Below are positions 21,713-30,802 of a DNA stretch of 31,145 bases, one piece after another. Each line of letters opens with the position of its first letter. Position 1 is the stretch's first letter. The translations under genes and the position numbers were made by a program. A model generated the notes under the pieces. That model saw only the letters and a list, made by a program, of their open reading frames with translations, made no database searches and was not told the DNA's origin. This stretch comes from Hypsibius dujardini (lineage: Eukaryota; Tardigrada; Eutardigrada; Parachela; Hypsibiidae), in NCBI GenBank assembly GCA_001579985.1, contig LRSR01014783.1, positions 1 to 31,145 on the forward strand, read 5' to 3'.

Positions 21713-22390
21713 ATTTTGTCATAGTGGTTTGGCGGGTCATTGATTGCTTGATTACGTTTTTCAGAATCGTCATTCAGTTGATTGTTGATGGACATTTGAT
21801 CTGCATTTAGTCAAACCACAATAAAAAAGTTAGTCAATCAACAATCAACCAAATGAACAGCGCATGACTTTCAATCAATTAATCAATTGACGGCCCACAG
21901 CAGCAAGTCTATTAAGACAATCGCGATCAATCGATTACTTGATTGAAAGCCATGTGCTGTTCAATTGGTTAATTGTTGATTAGCTGATTTTTTCATTGTA
22001 GTTTGACTGATTGTTGATTGAGCATGCCTGTTTGCCTGTCTTTGTCTGTTTGCCTTTCTGCTCTATCTGTGTTTGATTGCCTTGTAGGATATCCAAAGTC
22101 ATCGAATGATATACGGATACACGCACTCTCTCGGTTGATTAAATAATTTGTGCAATTAATTAAATTAATTATTTAATTAAAATTGAACCAACACCAAAGT
22201 GCATATGTAGTGTCAATCAACAATCAACTGAATGACAATGCTTGAAAAAGTAATCAAGGAATCAATGACCCGCCAAACCACTATGACAAAATATACGCCA
22301 ATCAATCAACAATAAAGTGAACAGTCTGCATACAGTTTCAATCAAACAATCAATTGACAATACACAGCAGCAAGTCTATTGAGACAATTG
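21713..22390. mobile_element. Nested fold-back element with ~92-bp inverted repeats
   Basis: The left arm (21713-21806) and right arm (22201-22292) are reverse complements over about 92 bp with few mismatches. The outer 43 bases, including TGTCATAGTGGTTTGGCGGG, differ at about one position. Inside, a second inverted pair (about 21837-21876 and 21939-21980) lies around AATCAACAATCAACC and CTTTCAATCA. A direct repeat containing CACAGCAGCAAGTCTATT occurs at about 21837-21922 and 22300-22388, so the structure extends beyond the right arm. The TGATTGATT-rich composition carries no transposase. It abuts the first exon block of the decayed receptor. Confidence 0.7.
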
Positions 22391-23923
22391 CCAAGTTTGA
22401 AAATTCACCGACAAAAAGTTTTTTAGCTTGACCGGTGAAATAAATTTTTATATTCATCACTCAATTAGGTCTGAATGAAAAAAAATATATTGGAACGGTT
22501 CTGAATTTGACAGCTGCAAAAGTTCCCAAGTAAGACAAAACTAGTGCGTGGGGACAAAAAACTCCGTTACAAATTGCATTAGATCTACATGCACGTGACA
22601 TGCATGACTGGTTATTAATGCAGTGTCTACATGTCCATTGATTATGGGTAATATAATTTCCGGCTGACCTTACGAGGGTGATATAAGGGAGCGACGTGAG
22701 TTTACTGGAAGACCGATTAATTATATGTATGGCCTCGCCTTGCACTGACGCAACCAGCTCTCCTAAAGTTAGATTATGAAATGATTGAATTATCAGTGTT
22801 TTCGTTGCTCAGAGTAGGACCCAGGTTTTCCAGTATGAAACCCGTAGAATCTGTTTGACGCTAAGGCTTTTATTTTGCTTGGTTGAATATTAAATCCGGT
22901 GGGGATGCAATTGAAACCCACTAGGTCCTGTTAATTGGGAGTAATTTTAAGCCATTTAATCTGTCCGGATAGATAAGTTTCCCTCTTAGGTAATAGGCAA
23001 ATAATTTGCCCTGTGATGTGGTATTTAATTCGCTACCCTCCCTCTACTCATGTCTAACCCACTTTAACTAATTTTCCCCCTATATTCTAATCAATCCAGC
23101 TTCCGTAAGAATGCAAATAATATATCATACTGTACTGCTAATTGTAAGTCAAGGTGAAAAATTGGAATTGTTCATGGTTGGAGATATAAGAAGTACTTTT
23201 TATGCAAAGGACAAGGAAGCTGCAATGTACTAGCAGCTACAAAACGAAGGGAAACGAAAGCGGATTAGCTTATTATTAGACTAAAAAATAATGATCTTCC
23301 AGCGTAAATTATGGACACATTTGTTGGGAAAATAATTGGTTTTTTTTTGAGTTAAGTTGTTTCTTTTCGAAAAATAATCTCCAACTGTAAATGATTTGTA
23401 TTGATTAATTAACCCACAGCTTTTTACCCATTCAATGTGAGCGTCATGTCAGCTGATCCTGATTGACCACTGGCGCCGTACGGCCAAGCTGCATCAGGCA
23501 GAGCATTATATACAGACAAAGGGCTCTCGAGCGAGAAGGACGTTTCTCCCCGTTAAGCGTCATTTCCAGACAGAGTTTCTTTTGTTTCCGTTTGCTTTGT
23601 TGCCCCTGCTGTGAGACATGTCAGGCAGAAGAGAGCCAACCAGAGTGACATATCTTCTTTCTTAGCTGAGACAAAGGCAGAAACTTCAGAGCAAGGTCAA
23701 GGAAAGAGAAAGTGCGATCTCATATCTTCTTACTCTGCCTTATACTCAAACGGATCTGTGTGGAGAAGGGAAAGTCTCCATTGGCATTTACACTATTTTC
23801 CCAATTTTCTTCTTGCATAATTCTCTCTCAGTTTTCGTCCTATCTTGATTGAAGGTAAATTTGCAGCCCGTGAACTTAACAGATCTGCTGCTCCATCATT
23901 TGTCGCCATAGTTCTCTATCACC
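22391..23923. other. Spacer upstream of the Gly/Tyr-rich gene
   Basis: No gene is supported here. TATATA at 23507-23512 followed by a GC-richer stretch could be a promoter, but it is about 410 bases from the start codon at 23924 and would need a long or spliced 5' UTR. A run resembling an initiator (CTCAGTTTTC) lies near 23827-23836. Confidence 0.4.
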
Positions 23924-24836
23924 ATGTTCGCCGTCATACTACTCGCCCTAGTTGGTATGTAAACCTCTTATTAAAAAATTATGCTAGCGCTTTCGAGATT
24001 CATTTTTTAAATGATTAAAATGAAAACACCAACCTGCTGCATTTTTTGCCTGTCTAAACGATTGTCTGTCTGTTTGCCTTAAAGGTTGCCTTGTCTGCCT
24101 GACTAGAAGTCTATCCATTGGTTTGCCTATACGGTTGTTTGTCTGCCTAGTAGATCGTTTGTCTGTTTGCCTGCCTCAATTGCTGTCTATCCGTTATCTT
24201 CCTCGAGAATTACCTATTTGTCACTTTCGTACGTTTTGGTATGGAAAACGTCGCTATAACAAAATCAATCAACTACAACATTCACGTTTTTCCCCTCCAG
24301 CTGCTGTGTCTGCCAATGACGCCATCATCGTCGTCAGCAGTAACTCCACCCTCGCGCCCATCATCACCACCGAAGCCGCCACCTCGGTTACCAGCCTCAT
24401 CGGGACCGTGACCGCCTCGCCCATTGCGGCCACAACCATCGCCAGCGCCATCATGCACGAGGCGGATCACCATCACCACACCAGTGACGAGGACAAGGCC
24501 CATAACCACACCCAACACCATGAACATATCGAGAGCCATCACACTAACCTGACGGACGTCATCCACTCCGACACCGTCGTGGCCGTTCCGTTGGTCAAGG
24601 TAACCAATACCACCACCACTACCACCGTGACTGCGGCGGGTAAATCGGACGTCCCGTTGAACCGTGATCGTCGTCAGTGGGGCTATGGCGGCTTTGGGGG
24701 ACTGGGGTATGGCGGTCTCGGCTATGGAATGGGATATGGCGGCCTGATGGGATACGGCGGGTATGGAGGATTCGGAGGTGGTTTCGGCGGGCCCATGATC
24801 ATGGACACCATCTCCGTCACTGATGTCCTCTTTTGA
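23924..24836 (+). CDS. Secreted His-rich / Gly-Tyr-rich precursor, two exons
   Basis: Exons are 23924..23954 and 24301..24836, in phase, giving 188 residues. A signal peptide (1-15, MFAVILLALVAAVSA) is followed by an Ala/Thr/Ile-rich part, then a His-rich stretch with 13 His between 63 and 99 (HHHH at 67-70, plus several H-x-H pairs and HH doublets), which could bind zinc or copper. NST and NLT sites could be glycosylated. After a Thr run, N-R-D-R-R at 131-135 is a likely furin-type or dibasic site, and the next residues are QWGYGGFGGLGYGG. The Gly/Tyr-rich tail ends with a hydrophobic C-terminus, MDTISVTDVLF. The QWGYGG start resembles nematode nlp-29-type antimicrobial peptides and Gly-rich cuticle proteins, but no amidation signal ends the tail. 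Function is unknown; cuticular or defence roles are inference. Confidence 0.75.
24048..24190 (+). repeat. CTGT/CTGC repeat in the intron of the Gly/Tyr-rich gene
   Basis: Degenerate TGTCTG, TTGCCT and CTGCCT units run through the 346-bp intron on the sense strand. This copy is more diverged than the others. Confidence 0.7.
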
Positions 24837-25609
24837 GCTTGCTTCTGTTAGTTTATATCTGTAATTATGTGTATGGCGTCCCGCTTCCGGGGTGTACGGT
24901 AATCTCGTGGAATGGAACAAATATTCAACACTTGACACGTTTTTATATACTCGGCATGTCTTCTTTTAACTGCTTTCTGTTTTTCTTTCCCACAGCAAGT
25001 TTCATCCTTTTTCTTGGTTGGTCGATGTACAGGCAATCATGATATTTGTGGGTGAATTAAAATGATGTTCCAGGAGGTGGCGACGTGTGTTCGTTAGTGA
25101 GAGTGTGTGGGGTATCCTTGACTTGGGACGATTTTCAGGGGGCATCCAGAATGTCTCCGCTTCATATTTTTTCAGTAGAGCTATAATTACGATGGTTTTC
25201 AAAACTAATTTCATTGGTCTGGATATGAAAGCTCTTTTGGCAAAATTTCGAGGTTGGATAAATACTAGAATATTCCATTTTCCTTGATTTTATTGTAAAA
25301 ACTCCAATTTCGGGAAATAGTTGAATTTAGAGAACTTTTGAAAATACAAAGCAGAGACATTCTGGGCTCTTCCTTTGAAAATTGTCCCAAGTGAATTCCA
25401 TATAAAGAACTTTGATTTGGTCTGGCCAGGGTTGATCGTAATATTTTTCAAATTTTATACTGCGTAAATATAGTTTTTTTACGTCGATCTTTTGCGGCGT
25501 ACGATGACGTTGAGTGAAATTAGTTGCGACTCCTCCAGACCAGAATTCGCATTTACGGAGCTCAAGGTTGAGCATGCCCACAACTCAGCGCAGGTAAAAA
25601 TTTAATGAT
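24837..25609. other. 3' flank of the Gly/Tyr-rich gene, nothing further seen
   Basis: AT-rich sequence with frames under 90 codons and no domain. The 3' UTR of the upstream gene presumably lies in the first part, but I find no clear AATAAA signal close to the stop. Confidence 0.4.
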
Positions 25610-25770
25610 AATTTTGGACAGGAGGTCGTTTAGGGTCCTTACAACTCGGAATCAGGACCCCTCATCGTAGAATCAGGGGTGGGCAAAAGGCAATATGCAT
25701 TTGTTTTTTAAAAGTGAACCCAAAATTCGACCGATTTTTCCTGATTATTTTGCGATTTGTGTGGGGGTAT
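25610..25770. repeat. Copy of a dispersed repeat with a hAT-like CAGGGGTGGGCAAAA terminus
   Basis: CAGGGGTGGGCAAAA at 25674-25688 resembles classical hAT ends. The following ~80 bases, around AAAAGTGAACCCAAAATTCG and TTTTTCCTGATTATTTTG, match the block after CAGGAGTGGGTAAATGC at 13370 in the same orientation. Confidence 0.45.
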
Positions 25771-26159
25771 GATTTCCTGCTCTTATTATACAAGTCCCCC
25801 ATCCCCTTCCCCCTTTTTGTTCCTTCCACCTTTCTATTTTCCAATGTTGCCCAATATCCTCTCACTCAATAAAATTTGGAATAATTTTGTTAAAATCCTT
25901 ATTGTTTCCTCGTCACAAAAAAATAAACCTAAATATTGGACATTGTCCAAGTGAATGCGGAGAGAAAAACCAGAACGCGACTTTTATTTTCACCCCCATA
26001 GTTATGACCACACCATTTATTTCACCAATGTTCAAATCTTGGGGTTTTTGCACAAGAAGATTGATGAACAATTGGGCTTTCCAAAATTATCAAATTTGTT
26101 ATGATGACTTAAAGGGACCTTGGTTAGCACTCGTAAAAGCAACAGGGGACAAAAAGAAG

Positions 26160-26480
26160 TAAGGGGGAAGGGGGGGGGACTTGTAGCCTAAGTCCTGATT
26201 TCCAAGGGCCCCAGAACTTGACAACATATGGAAAAACTTGAGTTTCCATGAAATTTGAACCTTTAATGTTTTAACCATTTGCTGTTATTAAAAGGGCTCC
26301 AACAAATCGGAAATTAAACGGAAAAACCGAATTTTTTGAAAATGTTTTGAAATTTCAAAGCCCTTGGAAATCAGACCCCCCTCACCCCTACAAGTTTCAA
26401 AATGATCAGGAGCAAGAGACTGAATGCTTTTGTTCAATTTTGAAAAACGTGCGAATGGTTGGGTCTCTGAGCAAACTTCC
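26160..26480. mobile_element. Hairpin-forming dispersed repeat copy
   Basis: The segments at about 26190-26280 and 26300-26395 are inverted relative to each other: CTGATTTCCAAGGGC at 26195-26209 has its reverse complement, GCCCTTGGAAATCAG, at 26360-26374. The outer right part (26375-26445), read on the minus strand, matches 13410-13500: TCCTGATCATTTTGAAAC is shared, followed by a G-rich run. It is a fold-back member of the repeat family seen at 13.3 and 25.7 kb. Confidence 0.55.
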
Positions 26481-27071
26481 CTACTGTTACGTGCATATTA
26501 AAATGCGTGTACTGTAGTAGTTGAAGCGGAACCTTGAAACGGATCGCAAAGACCCTTAAAGACCCGCGTCTTAGACGCCGTGCATTTCCAACTCAACTGT
26601 AATTGTAGCATCAATAATACAAAGAATATCCCGCGTGTCTCGCAAATCCAATCGACAAATGAGTGCCACACATATGTCTCCCGAAGCACTGCCCATCTTA
26701 AAACTCATAACAAACACGAGTGTTAAACAGACGGCACGGTGAGGTATGATGATAGGTGTATCTGTACTTTACCGGTACTGTACATGTACTTGAACTACAT
26801 CGCAAAGCTTATATGAGGAGGACCCCAGTCCCCAAGATTCATTATAGTGAGCAAAACAAGTATACTCACTCCCTAATTCGCCATGAGCTGGCAGCCCATC
26901 TATCTTACACCTGAAAAATTAATCCCCTCACGTCCGGCGCGCGAGCGTTCCCTAAAGCCAAACAAAACTCTACTGTACTCGATACTATACATGTATTGGA
27001 AAATATAACAGCCAAAAATATTTCTATTTGGTATGTATTAGATTTACTGCGAATCTGCTGCATTAACAGTC
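26481..27071. other. Upstream region of the intact receptor gene
   Basis: No gene is seen. The start codon at 27072 is preceded by AT-rich sequence without a clear TATA box. Confidence 0.4.
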
Positions 27072-29585
27072 ATGAATTCAACAAGTTCTACAAAAAACCT
27101 GACCATCATCCATACGACCAACATTTCACGTCCGAATGTGCAAGCCCAAGACAACAGCATCTCATGGAGCATCATCCCCATCTCCACCCTCCTCATTCTC
27201 GTGTCCGGCCTCCTCTTGACCCTGCCCGTGCTGTACCTCCTCCTGACTGCGCGACCCCTTCGTACCTCCTTCAACATCTACGTGAGCAATCTGGTCGGCT
27301 GCGATTTGGCTCTCTTTGTCCTCCACTACCCGTTGACCCTCTTCATAGACCTCCACGGGGCGCAGACGTGGGCCCTCGGGTACACCGCGTGTACCCTCAA
27401 ACTCTATACCCGCAACGTCCTGGAGGCGGTGGCCATCAACATCCACGTCTGTATCGCGGTGAATCGTGTCTGGGCCGTCGTCCATCCCATCTCTTACCGT
27501 AATCGACACTCGGCCAAGGTGGCGACCTTCACCTGTCTGACGGTGTGGATATACGTCCACGCGTCCCTCTTGCCGTTGCTCATTCTCGACGCGCTCTACT
27601 ATCGATCCCCCATCGGAGGGTGTAACATCAATTTTCCCGCGCAGTATGGCTACTTTTGGTTCACTAATATGGTCTTTTTTACCGTCCCATGGTTTGTGAT
27701 TGCCTCGTCGTTTCCGGTCATCATATTCATCGCTTCTTGGAGGAGTTATCATGCACGGAGAGGGCGGCGTCGGGGTGGGGCAGCTGTTGTTCCTGTGGCA
27801 CCTCTTAGCAAAGGGTCAGAGAGAAGACTGTAAACATTTTCCGATTGGTTTGAGCTTTTGTTGCATATATGTTGCAATAGAAGTAAAGGGATATTTTTAA
27901 CAGAATATTTATTTAGCTATTCGAGGTGCAGTTCGGTTGGATCTGGACACCAAGCGGAGAAATCATTACACGTATCTTTTCAGATTCGATTTTCTTGTGA
28001 AACTACGTTTTTGAATCGAGGATAGCCGAAATCATGCTTTTTGGCAATATGTTGTTGCAAAAATTAATTAAGTCGAATTGCAAATAAGGTTCGAGCTATT
28101 CAAGATACTTCGAATGGGGTATACATGAACAGTACCCCTGGTTTCCAAACTATTTCTGCCCTAACAGAATTTCTATTAAGTGTTTGAAAATTGATTCCAA
28201 ATTAAATGTTTTATATGAAAAAAGTTCAAGAGAGGAATTTTAACAAATGGATATTTTTCACGGGAACATCGAGTTTTGTCGTATTTTTAGTACGAGAGTA
28301 TCACAGCACAAACAAATGTGCTCTTCCGCAGAAAGCTAGATATATTATTAAGACCGTAGTATTACCAAAGGATCTGTCTGTTCAGGGGTAAACCATTTAC
28401 ACGCGACCATCTCGCGCATTCTCAAAGTGTCTGTACTTTTTTTACATTTTTTGAAATCTGATTGTTGAAATCAATAATTCAATGAGTTTCCTGCATTTCA
28501 AGTGATTTTGGATGTTGCGACATCATCCATCACAATACCGCCCGTTTTTCCAAAACCGTGTGCAAAGCTCAGCGTGCTGGCTTTTCAATCAGCTAATTTT
28601 GGCAAATACGATGTAATTTTTTTTTTATTGACGTTTAAAAATCTTGGCAAGATTTGAAAATATAGACAATTTTCTGCTCGATATACTTGTAACTCCAGTT
28701 GAAATTGTTTCATGAGCAACAATAAAGATAGGGCTGGGCTGGTCGAGGTCTGTATACATTTTCAATTTCTGGTGTTAAGTTAAAACCACTAAAAATTGTG
28801 AAAAATCCGGCTTTTTGCATGTTGAAACACAAAATTGCTATATACAACATGTGAAAAGCCTGGAAAATCCAGCAAAGTCTGGCCGAACTTGGTGGGCATG
28901 TTCGATGAAATAGCTTGTTCTTGACAAAAGCCCAACTTGCGACATCGAAAAACTGTCCTAACAGAGATAATTGATTCTACTATTGAGTTTAACTTTCAGA
29001 TTTAAACAAAAATTAATGCGGAGCAAATGGTTGGAGAAATAAAAAGTGGTCGCGTGTAAATGGTTTACCCCTGTATATTGATTGTTTTTGCTTAAAAAAG
29101 ATGTCGTTGATTGATTCACAATTTAAATAAAAGAATAAGGCCGTCAACTAGAGTCGTTCCATTTCATGCCCAGTTCTGGTCAGCCGGTTTTTAAAATGCT
29201 TAATTTGTCACCTTGCAGGACACGGTCAAGCAACGCCTCCGGTGAAGGGGATCAGCAGTGCATCGAAATGATTCGTTTCGTGGTGACCGCAGGACCTCTA
29301 CGCCGCACAAAAAGACGTAAAAAAATAGGACGACGGAATAGCTACTGGGTTTTGGGTTTATTAACGGTGCTGACGACGATATGCTGGGTCCCGACATACG
29401 TCATGTTTATCATGGTGATGACCAAAAAGGCCTTCATCCCAGCGGCCTTCCGTCTTGCCGTGATTGTGCTCTTCAACATGCAGGCTGCCTTAGACCCACT
29501 CTTGTTTGTGCTGGCCTTGAAGCCGCTCCGTCTGGCGGTCTTTCGTTTGCTGCGGATTGGCCGTCAGTCCAGGGGACCCGGTTGA
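27072..29585 (+). CDS. Rhodopsin-type (class A) G protein-coupled receptor, two exons
   Basis: Exons are 27072..27829 and 29219..29585, with matching phase, giving 374 residues and a 1,389-bp intron in the third cytoplasmic loop. N-glycosylation sites lie at N2, N9 and N17. Seven helices are visible: about 34-60, 68-92, 104-133, 150-174, 192-222, 295-320 and 329-352. The class A anchors are D78 in helix 2, C107 at the top of helix 3, R132 exactly 25 residues later, W159 in helix 4, C184 in extracellular loop 2, and C-W-V-P at 308-311 in helix 6. Departures are NRV in place of DRY, DPLLF (345-349) in place of NPxxY, and no helix-1 Asn. The third loop is strongly basic. A short basic helix 8 (KPLRLAVFRLLR) ends the protein. 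The ligand is unknown; a peptide or lineage-specific receptor is possible. Confidence 0.85.
28383..29073. mobile_element. TIR element inside the receptor intron
   Basis: The ends are perfect 27-bp inverted repeats (28383-28409 and 29047-29073) beginning CAGGGGTAAACC. The element is 691 bp and fills about half of the receptor intron. The CAGGGGT start is hAT-like, but the 8 bases outside (TGTCTGTT and TATATTGA) do not match, so no target duplication is visible. No transposase frame is inside. Perfect 27-bp identity suggests the element is not very old. Confidence 0.7.
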
Positions 29586-30643
29586 CTTTTCTAATATATA
29601 CGAGAGTTCCTAATTAAGTAATGTCACTTTTCATTATTTAGCAACTAAAAGGTGAATAACAGTTCCTGCCATGCGAGCATTTAGATCATGGGTGTTACAC
29701 TATTTCTTCATAGTTCAGTTAATTTGCTCGCAAAGACCTAGAGGGAAACATTTTCCTATCAAAACCCCAAGATGACAGAAAACTATCACTGGTTTGCCTG
29801 CGTCTCAGCCGCATCGTGAACAACAGCAAAAAATTTTTTCGTATTGGATGAAGTAGGCTAACAATAGCTCTACATAAAAAAAGAGATTACAAGATTCTGA
29901 AGGGGTATAAAAAAGAAGCGGTCAGATGGCCGAACCGTGCGACATCAAGTCATGCTTTATGTTTTTTAGCTCTGAATGATTGATTGTTGTTTTTGGAAAA
30001 GGCGGCTGCGGTCTGTCAAACCACTGTCTACTTCAGCGTAGTTCTGCAATCTTTTTGAAAATGTGCCACTTACGTCTCTTTTTTTATGACTTTCCACATT
30101 TTTCATCAGTAACTCCTTGCAAAGCCGGCGTATGTGCGGTTGAACCAGCTTTGAAAAGAGTCTTACAGAAAAATCTCCTTCCCAGATCCTGCAACGGATG
30201 TCGATAAAACTCTGGCTAAGCATGTATGATGCTTTTGGTTCAGCTACCGACGGTAAGTCAATTGAAAGGCAGCAGCTTTGTTCTGAGAAAATGACGAAGT
30301 GACATTACTTATTTAGGAGCCCTGGTATCATACGCCTTTTTTTCAATCCTGGATTGAGAATGCCCTTTTTACCCACGACCTCGCTTTTGCATTCTACATT
30401 GTGTTATTCGTAGTTTCTTGCAGATGACCGGTTTACGTGCTGTACCTATTTTAACTACATGTGTGTAGATACTTTGATTTTGAGTAATACAATTGACCTC
30501 AGAGGATGACAAGTCTTCTCGGTTTGTTCCGATGCAATGAATATATTTAAATCTATCTAGGAAAAAGAAAGAGGAAAAGAAAACTTTACACAAGAGCAGT
30601 ATTTAGTTGATCCCTCCGCCATGACATTCAACCGGTTTAGGTA
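29586..30643. other. Spacer between the receptor and the homeobox exon
   Basis: No coding sequence can be supported. The 30205-30365 part includes an AGGAGCCCTGGTA stretch also found in the 13.3-kb repeat copy. A strong TATA-like motif stands alone near 29906 (listed separately). Confidence 0.45.
29906..29913 (+). promoter_or_regulatory. Isolated TATA box (GGGGTATAAAAAA)
   Basis: TATAAAAA preceded by GGGG is a textbook TATA context, yet no recognisable gene follows within the next 700 bases on this strand. The first downstream ATG opens only five codons. It may drive a non-coding RNA or a gene with an early intron, or it may be chance. Confidence 0.3.
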
Positions 30644-30802
30644 CTACAGCATTTGGTGGCAGTCGTCACTGTTGGAGTCAGAGTCACAGCCATCATCGCC
30701 GGTCCCATGTCCGCCCATCATTCCCGGTTTCCGGTTGTGGTGGGAAGCGTTCTCAGCGGCTGTGCGTTTTCGATGCTTCGTCCGTCGATTTTGAAACCAG
30801 AC
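30644..30802 (-). CDS. Homeobox gene, last exon (helix 3 and C-terminal tail)
   Basis: After the acceptor TTTTTGGTATCAG, the exon begins in phase with VWFQNRRTKHRKR and runs 52 codons to TAG (30646-30644, minus strand). WFQNRR is the invariant recognition-helix core, with W48, F49, Q50 and N51 of the homeodomain. The exon starts at residue 47, so helices 1 and 2 are encoded to the right, outside the window or beyond a long intron. RRTKHRK resembles the RRTKHKR of empty spiracles-type proteins, and the tail ends with an acidic Asp/Ser stretch (DDGCDSDSNSDD), as ems proteins also do. With only 14 homeodomain residues, other Q50 classes cannot be excluded. The product would be a nuclear DNA-binding developmental regulator. 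Confidence 0.8.
   Translation of the reverse strand, partial: VWFQNRRTKHRKRTAAENASHHNRKPGMMGGHGTGDDGCDSDSNSDDCHQML

Noticed and set aside
24282-24938. 218-codon frame antisense to the Gly/Tyr-rich gene
   Set aside because: It is a shadow of GC-rich coding sequence, with no domain, and the sense strand has a signal peptide, a clean intron and a coherent composition.
27162-27752. 196-codon frame antisense to the receptor
   Set aside because: Charged, domain-free shadow of the seven-helix coding strand.
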